64,000 nucleotides of DNA, from the NCBI RefSeq assembly GCF_001456115.1, contig NZ_CP013264.1:3366501-3430500 (forward strand), in the 5' to 3' direction. Both the position numbers and the translations under genes were made by a program. Within the stretch, counting starts at the first letter, position 1, and every line of letters starts with the position of its first letter. Shown in pieces: positions 26,118-33,633 of this stretch. The notes under the pieces are model-generated. The model was not told where the DNA came from, did no database searches, and saw nothing but the letters and a program-made list of their open reading frames with translations. The DNA comes from Sphingobium baderi (GTDB taxonomy: Bacteria > Pseudomonadota > Alphaproteobacteria > Sphingomonadales > Sphingomonadaceae).

Positions 26118-26192
26118 TCCCCGATAGCTCAGCGGTAGAGCATTCGACTGTTAATCGAATGGCCGTAGGTTCGAATCCTACTCGGGGAGCCA
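26118..26192 (+). tRNA. tRNA-Asn (anticodon GTT)
   Basis: A full cloverleaf: acceptor TCCCCGA/TCGGGGA with discriminator G, D arm GCTCAGCGGTAGAGC, anticodon loop CTGTTAA with GTT at 26150-26152, T arm GTAGGTTCGAATCCTAC, and an encoded CCA at the end. It sits at the edge between the core genes moaA-nadK and the accessory CRISPR/polysaccharide region. Confidence 0.97.
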
Positions 26193-26200
26193 CTAAAATT

Positions 26201-26225
26201 CACAAGGGATAATTGTGTCTTTTTT
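26201..26225 (+). terminator. Rho-independent terminator of tRNA-Asn
   Basis: CACAA at 26201-26205 pairs with TTGTG at 26213-26217, followed immediately by TCTTTTTT. It lies 8 bp behind the tRNA 3' end. Confidence 0.7.
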
Positions 26226-26564
26226 CAACGCATTAGCGTTCTAGACCTGTTTTTGTTCCTTTTTCGAATTTCCTATCCCTTTGTTTTTATTTTCTTTTTA
26301 TTTTCGCCATTGTTCGAATCTCATCTGGGGTTCGTCACCCGCTTCCAGCTCTGCCAGTCGACGTCCATAAGTACGGTTTGAATGCCTCATTCCCGCCGGG
26401 ACAGTCCCGGCACGGACGCCAAATTCATCCTGTTTCTTCAACGGTATGAACATTCAAAATCTCCTTGCAGCCATTCCCGATCCTTCAGGTCCGGCGACTC
26501 ACAAGCGGCAATTTGCTTCGTCCTCAACAATATGCGTGGCTCTCAAAAGCCCCGCAATGGCTAG

Positions 26565-26578
26565 GGCACTGAAGTGCC
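26565..26578. repeat. Small palindrome GGCACT-GA-AGTGCC
   Basis: Six-base arms identical to the inner arms of the larger palindrome at 26618-26643, 40 bp downstream. The pair could be operator half-sites or hairpins. Confidence 0.55.
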
Positions 26579-26617
26579 GATCTGGCGAAAATTAGCAGAA
26601 TTGCGCTGAAGCCGTAC

Positions 26618-26643
26618 CAAAGCGGCACTATAGTGCCGCTTTG
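26618..26643. repeat. Perfect 26-bp palindrome
   Basis: The 13-base half CAAAGCGGCACTA is followed directly by its exact reverse complement, without any loop. No gene is adjacent on either side for at least 190 bp. A loop-free palindrome is more like a protein-binding site than a terminator. Confidence 0.65.
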
Positions 26644-26837
26644 CTCAAATCCGGCCCCCGAAGCCCTTATTCACGACATCCAAATGATAAGTTCGGAACC
26701 CAGTCCGACATTCCTCCTCCCCACTAAACCGTTAAGCTCTAGGCCCAGTTGAAGGGCCGCTCTTCGGCAAGGGTTGGGACTTTGCGGTCAGTCTGCTTTG
26801 GAGCAACGCTGCTAAAATAGCGGACGTTGTTGCTGCG

Positions 26838-27569
26838 ATGCTGCTGTGCGGCAGCAATCACGCCCCCATTGCCGTGTGCCTGCCGCTCGACGGGCACCAT
26901 GCCCAGAACAGTCGGATGCGCGCGCAGTGGGAGGCCGGCAAGCCGCTGTCCAAACAATTATGGCGCCGGATCGTCATCGCCAAGATCCGCTGGCAGGCAG
27001 CGATACTGGATGCCAATGGCATCTCCTCCTCGGCCTTCGACCTGCTCGCCCGCCGCGTGGGATCGGGCGACCCCGACAATGTCGAGGCACAGGCCGCGCG
27101 ACGTTACTGGCCCTTGCTGATGGGGGAGGGTTTCCGGCGCGATCGGAATGCGGACGACATCAATGCCCTGCTCAATTATGGATATACGGTGCTGCGGTCG
27201 CTGTGTGCACGCGCCGTGGTTGCGTCCGGCCTGCACCCGTCGATCGGCGTGCATCATGCCAACAGGACCAATGCCTTTGCTCTGGCCGACGACCTGATCG
27301 AGCCGTTTCGACCGCTGGTCGATGCGCTTGCCCTGCGTCTTGTCGCGTGCGGGATCGATACAGTGACGCCTGAAGCCAAGCGCGCTTTTGCCGGACTGAT
27401 CGCGCTCGACCTGCCTGGCGCAGACGGCACGACCACCGTGGCGGGCGCCGCGAACCGGGCCGCACAAAGTCTGGCGCGCGCGTTCCAGAGCGGACAGGCG
27501 GCAGACATCACGCTTCCCACACCCCCGTCCGCGCTGGAACTGGCCGGACTCGACTCGCTACTGTCATGA
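26838..27569 (+). pseudogene. cas1: CRISPR integrase Cas1 (type II-C), N-terminal domain missing
   Basis: 243 residues from the first ATG; the same frame is open back to 26736 but what it encodes there is unlike Cas1. The kept part starts within the family at CGSNHAPIAVCLPLDGHHAQNSRMRAQ and has the whole catalytic domain: Glu83 in NVEAQAARRYW, His139/140 in GLHPSIGVHHA, and LADDLIEPFRP. A complete type II Cas1 is about 300 residues; roughly 60-70 residues of the beta-strand dimerisation domain are absent. The gene is therefore probably unable to support integration. The stop overlaps the cas2 ATG. Confidence 0.85.
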
Positions 27570-27904
27570 GCGCAAGCCAGTTAAGCGGATACCGACTGAT
27601 GTGGATTTTCGTGATGTTCGACCTGCCCGTGACCACCAGGGAACAAGCGCGCGCGGCAACGAAATTCCGCGAATTCCTGCTGGATGAAGGTTTTGAGAAG
27701 AGCCAGTTTTCGGTCTATGCTCGGTTCTGCAACGGCAAGGAACAGTTCGAAACCTATATGCGGCGGGTCGAGTCGAGCTTGCCAGATCGCGGCGACGTCC
27801 ACATCCTCAGCTTCACGGACCGGCAGTATGAAAATATCGTGCGATTTTCAGGACAGCGCCGTCGACGGCAACGGAAAAACCCCGATCAGCTCGCGCTATT
27901 CTAG
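27566..27904 (+). CDS. cas2: CRISPR-associated protein Cas2 (type II-C)
   Basis: 112 residues. The ferredoxin-like fold starts MWIFVMFDLPVTTREQARAATKFREFLLDEGF with the metal-binding Asp of FDLP, and ends RKNPDQLALF, usual for type II Cas2. It is intact and overlaps cas1 by 4 bp. In a complete system it bridges two Cas1 dimers in spacer integration; here its partner is truncated. The array begins 72 bp after the stop. Confidence 0.93.
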   Translation: MSASQLSGYRLMWIFVMFDLPVTTREQARAATKFREFLLDEGFEKSQFSVYARFCNGKEQFETYMRRVESSLPDRGDVHILSFTDRQYENIVRFSGQRRRRQRKNPDQLALF

Positions 27905-27929
27905 CGATTCGCATGATTTTTGCGGCGAC

Positions 27930-27976
27930 GGATCAACGGATATTGCGTTGGTTTTCAATGCAGTATCCATTGATCC
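27930..27976 (-). terminator. Hairpin flush against the CRISPR array, possible pre-crRNA terminator
   Basis: GGATCAACGGATA at 27930-27942 and TATCCATTGATCC at 27964-27976 form a 13-bp stem with one mismatch, and the second arm ends exactly at the first repeat. For transcripts made from the minus strand (the crRNA strand) this hairpin would lie right at the 3' end of the array. No run of U directly follows (a short one, AAAAA on that strand, is further on), so a terminator role is tentative. Confidence 0.45.
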
Positions 27977-29199
27977 ATCATAGCCGCTCAGAGATCGCGG
28001 TCCAGCGGCAACTCGCGCGTGCGGCATCCCCTCCATGTCGCCATCATAGCCGCTCAGAGATCGCGGTCCAGCGGCAACGGCCTTCCATGAGCGGTATTGA
28101 TCCAAAGCATCATAGCCGCTCAGAGATCGCGGTCCAGCGGCAACTGCTATGCTGCGGCACTGATTTCATCGGACATCATAGCCGCTCAGAGATCGCGGTC
28201 CAGCGGCAACCCATCAGAATAGCGTCTTTCAGCAGCGCGGATCATAGCCGCTCAGAGATCGCGGTCCAGCGGCAACGCGCTTCCGCCAGTTCACGCGCGC
28301 GCTGCATCATAGCCGCTCAGAGATCGCGGTCCAGCGGCAACGCTTGGGCGTCAACCTCCACCTCTTACCGAATCATAGCCGCTCAGAGATCGCGGTCCAG
28401 CGGCAACCCATCTGGTGCTGTCGAGCGTGGCAGTCGTATCATAGCCGCTCAGAGATCGCGGTCCAGCGGCAACGCCTCAAGGCGCTCCTTTCTATGTCGT
28501 CAAATCATAGCCGCTCAGAGATCGCGGTCCAGCGGCAACGAGATGACCTGCTTCCGGCTGATGGCAGCGATCATAGCCGCTCAGAGATCGCGGTCCAGCG
28601 GCAACCGAAGCGGTGGGCGACCCCGGCACAGGCAAATCATAGCCGCTCAGAGATCGCGGTCCAGCGGCAACCCTGCGCCCGCAGTGGCCAACCCGCCGCC
28701 AATCATAGCCGCTCAGAGATCGCGGTCCAGCGGCAACTCCAATACCATTCAGGCAGTGGGCCGCGTTATCATAGCCGCTCAGAGATCGCGGTCCAGCGGC
28801 AACTTGTGCTCAATGCACCTGTGCGAGGCCCTTATCATAGCCGCTCAGAGATCGCGGTCCAGCGGCAACACAACGCTGAGTTCGAGACGAAATTCTTCGA
28901 TCATAGCCGCTCAGAGATCGCGGTCCAGCGGCAACTTGGAACATCGGTGATGTTTGTTGGGGTTAATCATAGCCGCTCAGAGATCGCGGTCCAGCGGCAA
29001 CCTGCGCTGGCAGGGATGCGCGGGTGTGGATATCATAGCCGCTCAGAGATCGCGGTCCAGCGGCAACACGACGAAGAACTGAGGGACGATCTGACGAATC
29101 ATAGCCGCTCAGAGATCGCGGTCCAGCGGCAACCGGATCGCTGCGGCATGTCGGGCAAGCGCAATCATAGCCGCTCAGAGATCGCGGTCCAGCGGCAAC
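27977..29199 (-). CRISPR. Type II-C CRISPR array, 19 repeats and 18 spacers
   Basis: Nineteen identical 36-bp repeats start at 27977, 28043, 28109, 28175, 28241, 28306 and then every 66 bp to 29164. Spacers are 30 nt, except one of 29 nt (28277-28305). On the minus strand the repeat begins GTTGCCGCTGGACC and ends GCGGCTATGAT, matching the type II pattern (5' GTTG, 3' AT), so crRNAs are read from the minus strand, toward cas2. The repeat end TATGAT is a good -10 box, as in repeats of Neisseria-type II-C arrays where each spacer has its own promoter (known from that system; inferred here). No degenerate terminal repeat exists. cas9 and tracrRNA are not present nearby. Confidence 0.97.
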
Positions 29200-29491
29200 T
29201 CATTGTGGCCGTGACAACACCGGCTAAAACGGGTCGAGCGGATCTGGCGGCGTGAAGAGCTCATGGTCCCGCACCGGAAACGGCTGCACCGCCATATCCG
29301 GCCTCCGGCTCCGCTTCGCTACACCTCTACCCGGATATGGCGGCGGTGAGCATAACCCACTAACAAACCAACCGGCCCACTCGGTGGGGGCAGGTCAGAC
29401 GAAGTGGATGACATAAAGATGTGCATCCATTCGACATCAAGACTCCGGTTTCGATCCAACTCACTTTTGGAACGGGATTTGAACCGGACGA
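29200..29491. other. Cas-distal flank of the array, with a long inverted repeat
   Basis: No gene. CCGCCATATCCGG at 29289-29301 and CCGGATATGGCGG at 29331-29343 form a perfect 13-bp stem with a 29-base loop. If the array is read from the minus strand, this side is upstream and would hold the leader. I could not identify an anti-repeat for a tracrRNA here. Confidence 0.55.
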
Positions 29492-30502
29492 TTACCGGCA
29501 GAGCATCTTGAGATTGTCGATCGGCTGGAGCCGTGGAATGGCATCAATATCAATTCGGGCTTGTCGGGCGGCGCGTTCCATCACCTGCTGATTGCCGGCC
29601 CATGGGCCGTCGACATAGGCGGGATCGTCCTGCGCTTGCGGTAGCCCCACATATTGTGCACCTGCCGCATCAAGCCGAGTGAGTACTTCGGGTAGGGTCA
29701 TCGCGCTCCACGCGCTGAGATGCGTCAGCAACACTTGTGGGATCATGCGGCCATAGGTTTTGAGGGATAGTTCTTTCATCCGTGCAATCCCATCGTCGAC
29801 GCCTCTGAAATATTGCCTCTTCATCGCGTCGATGGCGGCTTCGTCACCCTTGGCAAGACAGCGGGCATAGGCATTGCCATAGGCCCAGTCATTGAAACTG
29901 ACACTGACTTCGGCGATCTTATATCCTTGCTGCTTCAGGAATGATGCCGCTGCATCATGCTGCGGCTTGTCCTTTCCCGCCGATAAAAAGGGAAAACGGA
30001 AATAGCGCCAATCCGCCCCTTCCATTTGCTGCGCTATTTTCTGCTCATCCTTCAGAACATCTGCCTTCCAGGCTTCAAGGGAAGGCGCCTTGTTCAAATT
30101 GAGATGGGTATAAGAATGATTTCCCAGTAGATAGGAAGCGCGGCGCCAACTGGCCAGAACCTGGCCCCCATCCCTGTCCCTCTGCAATTTAGAAGCATTG
30201 ACGAAGCCATAGACGTCGGGCACGCGATGGGCCCGCAACGCCCTTATATATTGGTCGGCGATTTCCAACCGGCTCATTCCTGGGGGCAATTGGGCATTGC
30301 CCGTCAGATCGTCAACCGTGATAGCTATGAAGAAATGCCGGTCGTCGCCGACAGGCGGACTGGGCGCCGCCATCAAAATGGCGGCGATCGTCCCCACCAT
30401 GGCCGTGCCACCAACCGCGAATATTTTCGTGATCCTATTGGAAAGATATCGATGCCTTGCAGCAGCTGGGGGGTGCTCGTCAGAGCCGTGCTTCACATCC
30501 AT
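29492..30502 (-). CDS. Polysaccharide deacetylase (NodB-like), membrane-anchored
   Basis: 336 residues. A cytoplasmic/basic start is followed by a hydrophobic segment (~28-46), which anchors or exports the protein. The catalytic domain shows the first motif as TVDDL (residues 62-66, metal/base Asp pair) and the zinc motif HSYTH in GNHSYTHLNLNKA; RFPF is the third motif. Carbohydrate esterase family 4 enzymes remove N- or O-acetyl groups from polysaccharide or peptidoglycan. It is divergent from an acyltransferase gene across an AT-rich spacer. Confidence 0.85.
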   Translation of the reverse strand: MDVKHGSDEHPPAAARHRYLSNRITKIFAVGGTAMVGTIAAILMAAPSPPVGDDRHFFIAITVDDLTGNAQLPPGMSRLEIADQYIRALRAHRVPDVYGFVNASKLQRDRDGGQVLASWRRASYLLGNHSYTHLNLNKAPSLEAWKADVLKDEQKIAQQMEGADWRYFRFPFLSAGKDKPQHDAAASFLKQQGYKIAEVSVSFNDWAYGNAYARCLAKGDEAAIDAMKRQYFRGVDDGIARMKELSLKTYGRMIPQVLLTHLSAWSAMTLPEVLTRLDAAGAQYVGLPQAQDDPAYVDGPWAGNQQVMERAARQARIDIDAIPRLQPIDNLKMLCR

Positions 30503-30858
30503 GATCCAGATTTCCCCGTCAAGAGAGCCCCTTTAATGCGACGCACGTTGCACGAATGGACATCACAATTATTCATCTTGCCCATAAAAAACAAGTAATG
30601 ATTTATTTAAGTGTAATTAATCACCACAATATACAAGCATTCTTTATAATTATTTCTATATACGAAGAAATTACATCTAGATTTTTACTTGTATTTTTTT
30701 CAATGGGCGCATAACTTCCTAAAATATACAAATAGATTATGAAAAAGGGACACGCGAATGTGCAAACATGCCGTTTCGGTCTGCTGGGAAAGTGCTGACG
30801 CGATCTTCCCGCCCTCGATCTGGACCAGCCGGCGGCGCATGACGGAGGTGAGGCCCGC
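30503..30858. promoter_or_regulatory. AT-rich divergent intergenic region
   Basis: 356 bp between the deacetylase (minus) and the acyltransferase (plus). From about 30590 to 30750 the sequence is far richer in A+T than the rest of the window, with TTTATAATTATTT and AATATACAAATAG-like stretches that could act as -10 regions. This should hold promoters for both genes and marks the region as possibly acquired. No gene is seen in it. Confidence 0.5.
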
Positions 30859-32757
30859 ATGATGAGGCAGTATCGCGCAGATATTGACGGTCTGCGAACA
30901 ATAGCCGTCGTTCCGGTGGTCATCTTCCATCTGGGCACCAGTCTTTTCCCCGGTGGGTTCGTCGGTGTCGACGTATTTTTCGTAATCTCGGGCTTCCTGA
31001 TTACGCAAACACTTCTAGGTGAGCAGGGCACATGGCGCGACGCGCTGTTTGATTTCTACAAGCGACGCATCAAACGCATTTTCCCTGCCCTGTTCGCCCT
31101 CTACATCTGCGTCATGGCGGTAGCTGGTTGGTTGCTGATGTCAGATCAGGCAGCTGAGATAGGAAAATCGACGATCGCGTCGATATTCTTTGTGTCGAAT
31201 ATATTATTCTACAGCCAGAGCGGATATTTCGACGGTGAACTGAACAACAATCCACTGCTGCACACATGGTCGCTGTCGGTAGAAGAGCAATTCTACATAT
31301 TTTTCCCGCTTCTGATCTTCTTCACCCGGAGCTGGGCCGACAGATATAGGCGACAACTGGTCTGGGCACTGACGATCACCAGTCTTGCGGCTTCGCAATG
31401 GATGGTGACGCGTGACACGAGCGCGGCATTCTACCTTATCCCGTTCCGGACATGGGAGCTCGCCATCGGTTCGCTGCTAGCAATGCGGGCGGTTCCGGAG
31501 CCGCGCAGCGCCTGGCAGGCCGAGATCGGTGTCGCCCTCGGCCTAGCGATGATCGGCTATTCGGTCCTTTTCTACAACAAGGTGACGCCTTTTCCAGGCA
31601 TATCGGCGCTCATTCCTTGTGTTGGCACCGCATTGGTCCTGCTCTGTGGCGAGAGGTCGGCGTTCATGGCCGGGCGGTTGCTGTCGCTTCCGCCGATGCG
31701 GTTCATTGGTCTGATTTCCTATTCTCTCTATCTCTGGCATTGGCCGATCATGGTTTTCTATCGCCAGATCGAAAGCCGCCCGGACAATATGGATCGGCTG
31801 ATGATATTGGCTGCTTCCTTTATCGCGGCGACGCTTTCCTGGGCGTTCGTGGAGAAGCCGTTTCGGCGGTCTAGCCCGTTGGGGTCCCGCACCGTGGTGG
31901 CACGTGGCGCAATGGCCATGGCAATGTGTGGCGCTGCCGTCATATCGCTCGCCGCGCTCAGCAATTTTTTCCACCCCATATCCGCACAGGCCAAGGAGGT
32001 GCTGGTATATGGCGAGAAAACCGGTCGCGCGGAGATGATGCGAACGGGGGTATGCTTCCTTACGTCGCAGAGCCGATTGGAGGATTTCGATTTCAAACGT
32101 TGCATGGTGGCGCCGCACGACAAACCGCGCATCCTGATCGTCGGGGATAGCCATGCCGCCCATCTCTACTATGGCCTGAACCGCGCCATGCCCGACGTGC
32201 ATATTCTTCAGGCGACGGCGACAGGGTGTCGGCCGCTGCTCAACAATCGCGGTGATCCGCGATGCCTGGCGCTCATGGACAAGGTGTTTGGCGACTATCT
32301 GGAGACAACGCGCCCGGATATGGTGATCCTGTCAGCACGCTGGCTCGACAAGGATGTCCCCGAATTGACCGGCATCGTTCAGCGAATCCGTCGGACCACG
32401 CCTCATCTGATCGTGTCGGGGCCGATTGTGGAATATGATCAACCGCTTCCGCGCCTGCTCGCCCGGCATATCGACCAGCAAGAGCCGATCGATCCACATC
32501 GCATCGTGCAGGTTTACGATTTGGACCAGCGCATCGGTGCAGTGATGCGGAAGGCGAATATTCCCTATTTTTCGCCCTATCGCAGCCTCTGCGCTCCACA
32601 ATGCCGCCTATGGGTCACGCCCGGCGTGCCAGTCCAGTTCGATTATGGCCATCTGACACAACAGGGATCGATCATGCTTGGCCGGATTATGGCGCGGGAC
32701 ATCCGGCCGCAGCTCGCCACCAGGTCGGATGTGTCGACCGTAGCAGCCCTGCAATGA
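30859..32757 (+). CDS. Acyltransferase 3 / SGNH-fold O-acyltransferase (OafA/YrhL-like)
   Basis: 632 residues. The membrane domain begins YRADIDGLRTIAVVPVVIFHLG (conserved His), continues FVGVDVFFVISGFLIT and has about ten helices up to residue ~375; WSLSVEEQFYIFFPLL is the conserved core. A C-terminal periplasmic SGNH domain follows with VGDSHAAHLYYGL (Ser near residue 431). Such two-domain proteins transfer acetyl groups to surface polysaccharide such as O-antigen. The start can be either of the two adjoining ATG codons (30859/30862). With the nearby deacetylase it suggests a surface-glycan modification pair. Confidence 0.9.
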   Translation: MMRQYRADIDGLRTIAVVPVVIFHLGTSLFPGGFVGVDVFFVISGFLITQTLLGEQGTWRDALFDFYKRRIKRIFPALFALYICVMAVAGWLLMSDQAAEIGKSTIASIFFVSNILFYSQSGYFDGELNNNPLLHTWSLSVEEQFYIFFPLLIFFTRSWADRYRRQLVWALTITSLAASQWMVTRDTSAAFYLIPFRTWELAIGSLLAMRAVPEPRSAWQAEIGVALGLAMIGYSVLFYNKVTPFPGISALIPCVGTALVLLCGERSAFMAGRLLSLPPMRFIGLISYSLYLWHWPIMVFYRQIESRPDNMDRLMILAASFIAATLSWAFVEKPFRRSSPLGSRTVVARGAMAMAMCGAAVISLAALSNFFHPISAQAKEVLVYGEKTGRAEMMRTGVCFLTSQSRLEDFDFKRCMVAPHDKPRILIVGDSHAAHLYYGLNRAMPDVHILQATATGCRPLLNNRGDPRCLALMDKVFGDYLETTRPDMVILSARWLDKDVPELTGIVQRIRRTTPHLIVSGPIVEYDQPLPRLLARHIDQQEPIDPHRIVQVYDLDQRIGAVMRKANIPYFSPYRSLCAPQCRLWVTPGVPVQFDYGHLTQQGSIMLGRIMARDIRPQLATRSDVSTVAALQ

Positions 32758-32816
32758 AGAAGGGCAGGTCGGGCCCATCCATGTGACGGGCGGCGCAACC
32801 GCTACGACTATTCCAG

Positions 32817-33593
32817 TCAGCGCGCCGTCCAGCCTCCATCCACGGGCAGGACATGGCCGGTCACCATCGACGCTTCCGTCGAGCATAGCCAGCCAATCGC
32901 TTCCGCCTGCTCGCTGGGGTTGATAGTGCGACGGATCGGCTGATTTTGCAGCAGATCGTCGATGACCATCCGTCCGATATCCTCGCCTGCCTTATTATAG
33001 GCGGCCGTGGGCGTCACACCCGGCGCGATGCAGTTCACGCGGACGCCCCGGTCAGCATAGGTAACGGCAGCGAACTTGGTGAGACGGACAACGCCCGCCT
33101 TCGATGCGGCATAGGCAGCGCCCGAAACGCCGACATAGAGCAATGCGGCCAGCGACGTCACATTAGCGATCGCTCCACCGCCATTGTCGATCATATGGGC
33201 GATCTCATACTTCATGCTGAGAAATACGCTGCGTAGCGTCACGGCCATGGTGTGTTCCCAGGACTCCAGACTTTGCGTGTGGAATTCGGCTCCCGATGCC
33301 CGCGGATGTGCATCGCCGACGACATTGGCAGCGAGATGGAGGCCACCATAGGTCTCCACAGTCTTGCGGACGAGCGCCTCGACTTCCTCCTCCACGGTGG
33401 CGTCGGCATGGAGAAACTGCGCCTCATAGCCTTCGGACCGCAGCTTTTCCGCCATCGCCTCTCCCGCCGGACGATTAATATCGGAGAGCATGACCCGCGC
33501 GCCTTGCCGGGCGAACATTTCCGCCGTTGCAGCCCCGATCCCGGCAGCGCCCGCCGTCACCAGCGCGACTTGATCCTTGAAACGATCATTCAT
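32817..33593 (-). CDS. Short-chain dehydrogenase/reductase, last gene of the catabolic operon
   Basis: 258 residues. Cofactor motif TAGAAGIGAA (the usual TGxxxGIG), NVVGDAH in place of the typical NNAG, catalytic Ser in NVTSLAALL, and YAASK as the Tyr/Lys pair. C-terminus GHVLPVDGGWTAR is typical. It oxidises or reduces a hydroxyl/keto group with NAD(P). It follows the P450 gene by 40 bp and ends the six-gene minus-strand operon. The non-canonical NNAG motif is worth noting but is tolerated in some family members. Confidence 0.88.
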   Translation of the reverse strand: MNDRFKDQVALVTAGAAGIGAATAEMFARQGARVMLSDINRPAGEAMAEKLRSEGYEAQFLHADATVEEEVEALVRKTVETYGGLHLAANVVGDAHPRASGAEFHTQSLESWEHTMAVTLRSVFLSMKYEIAHMIDNGGGAIANVTSLAALLYVGVSGAAYAASKAGVVRLTKFAAVTYADRGVRVNCIAPGVTPTAAYNKAGEDIGRMVIDDLLQNQPIRRTINPSEQAEAIGWLCSTEASMVTGHVLPVDGGWTAR

Positions 33594-33633
33594 TCTCTTT
33601 CCATTCCTTTTGCCGCCGTTATCCGGCTATGAT

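Larger units (their letters stand above)
26226..26735. other. Non-coding accessory gap before the CRISPR locus
   Basis: No credible gene. The first 90 bp are T-rich. At 26312-26330 the text GTTCGAATCTCATCTGGGG resembles the tRNA-Asn T-arm and acceptor end. At 26565-26578 and 26618-26643 there are two related palindromes (see repeat entries). This is where cas9 and tracrRNA would be expected in a complete type II-C locus; neither was recognised in any frame or by eye. Confidence 0.6.

Noticed and set aside
26382..26564. 60-residue frame in the gap after tRNA-Asn
   Set aside because: No ribosome site, no family features and composition unlike the neighbouring genes.
27913..29255. Long open frames made of repeated HSRSEIAVQRQ or IIAAQRSRSSGN units
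   Set aside because: They are translations of the CRISPR repeats; no start site, no codon bias, and the DNA is explained by the array.
29200..29490. tracrRNA in the flank of the array
   Set aside because: No stretch complementary to the 5' half of the repeat could be found by eye on either strand; GGTCCCGCACCGGAAAC is too weak a match.
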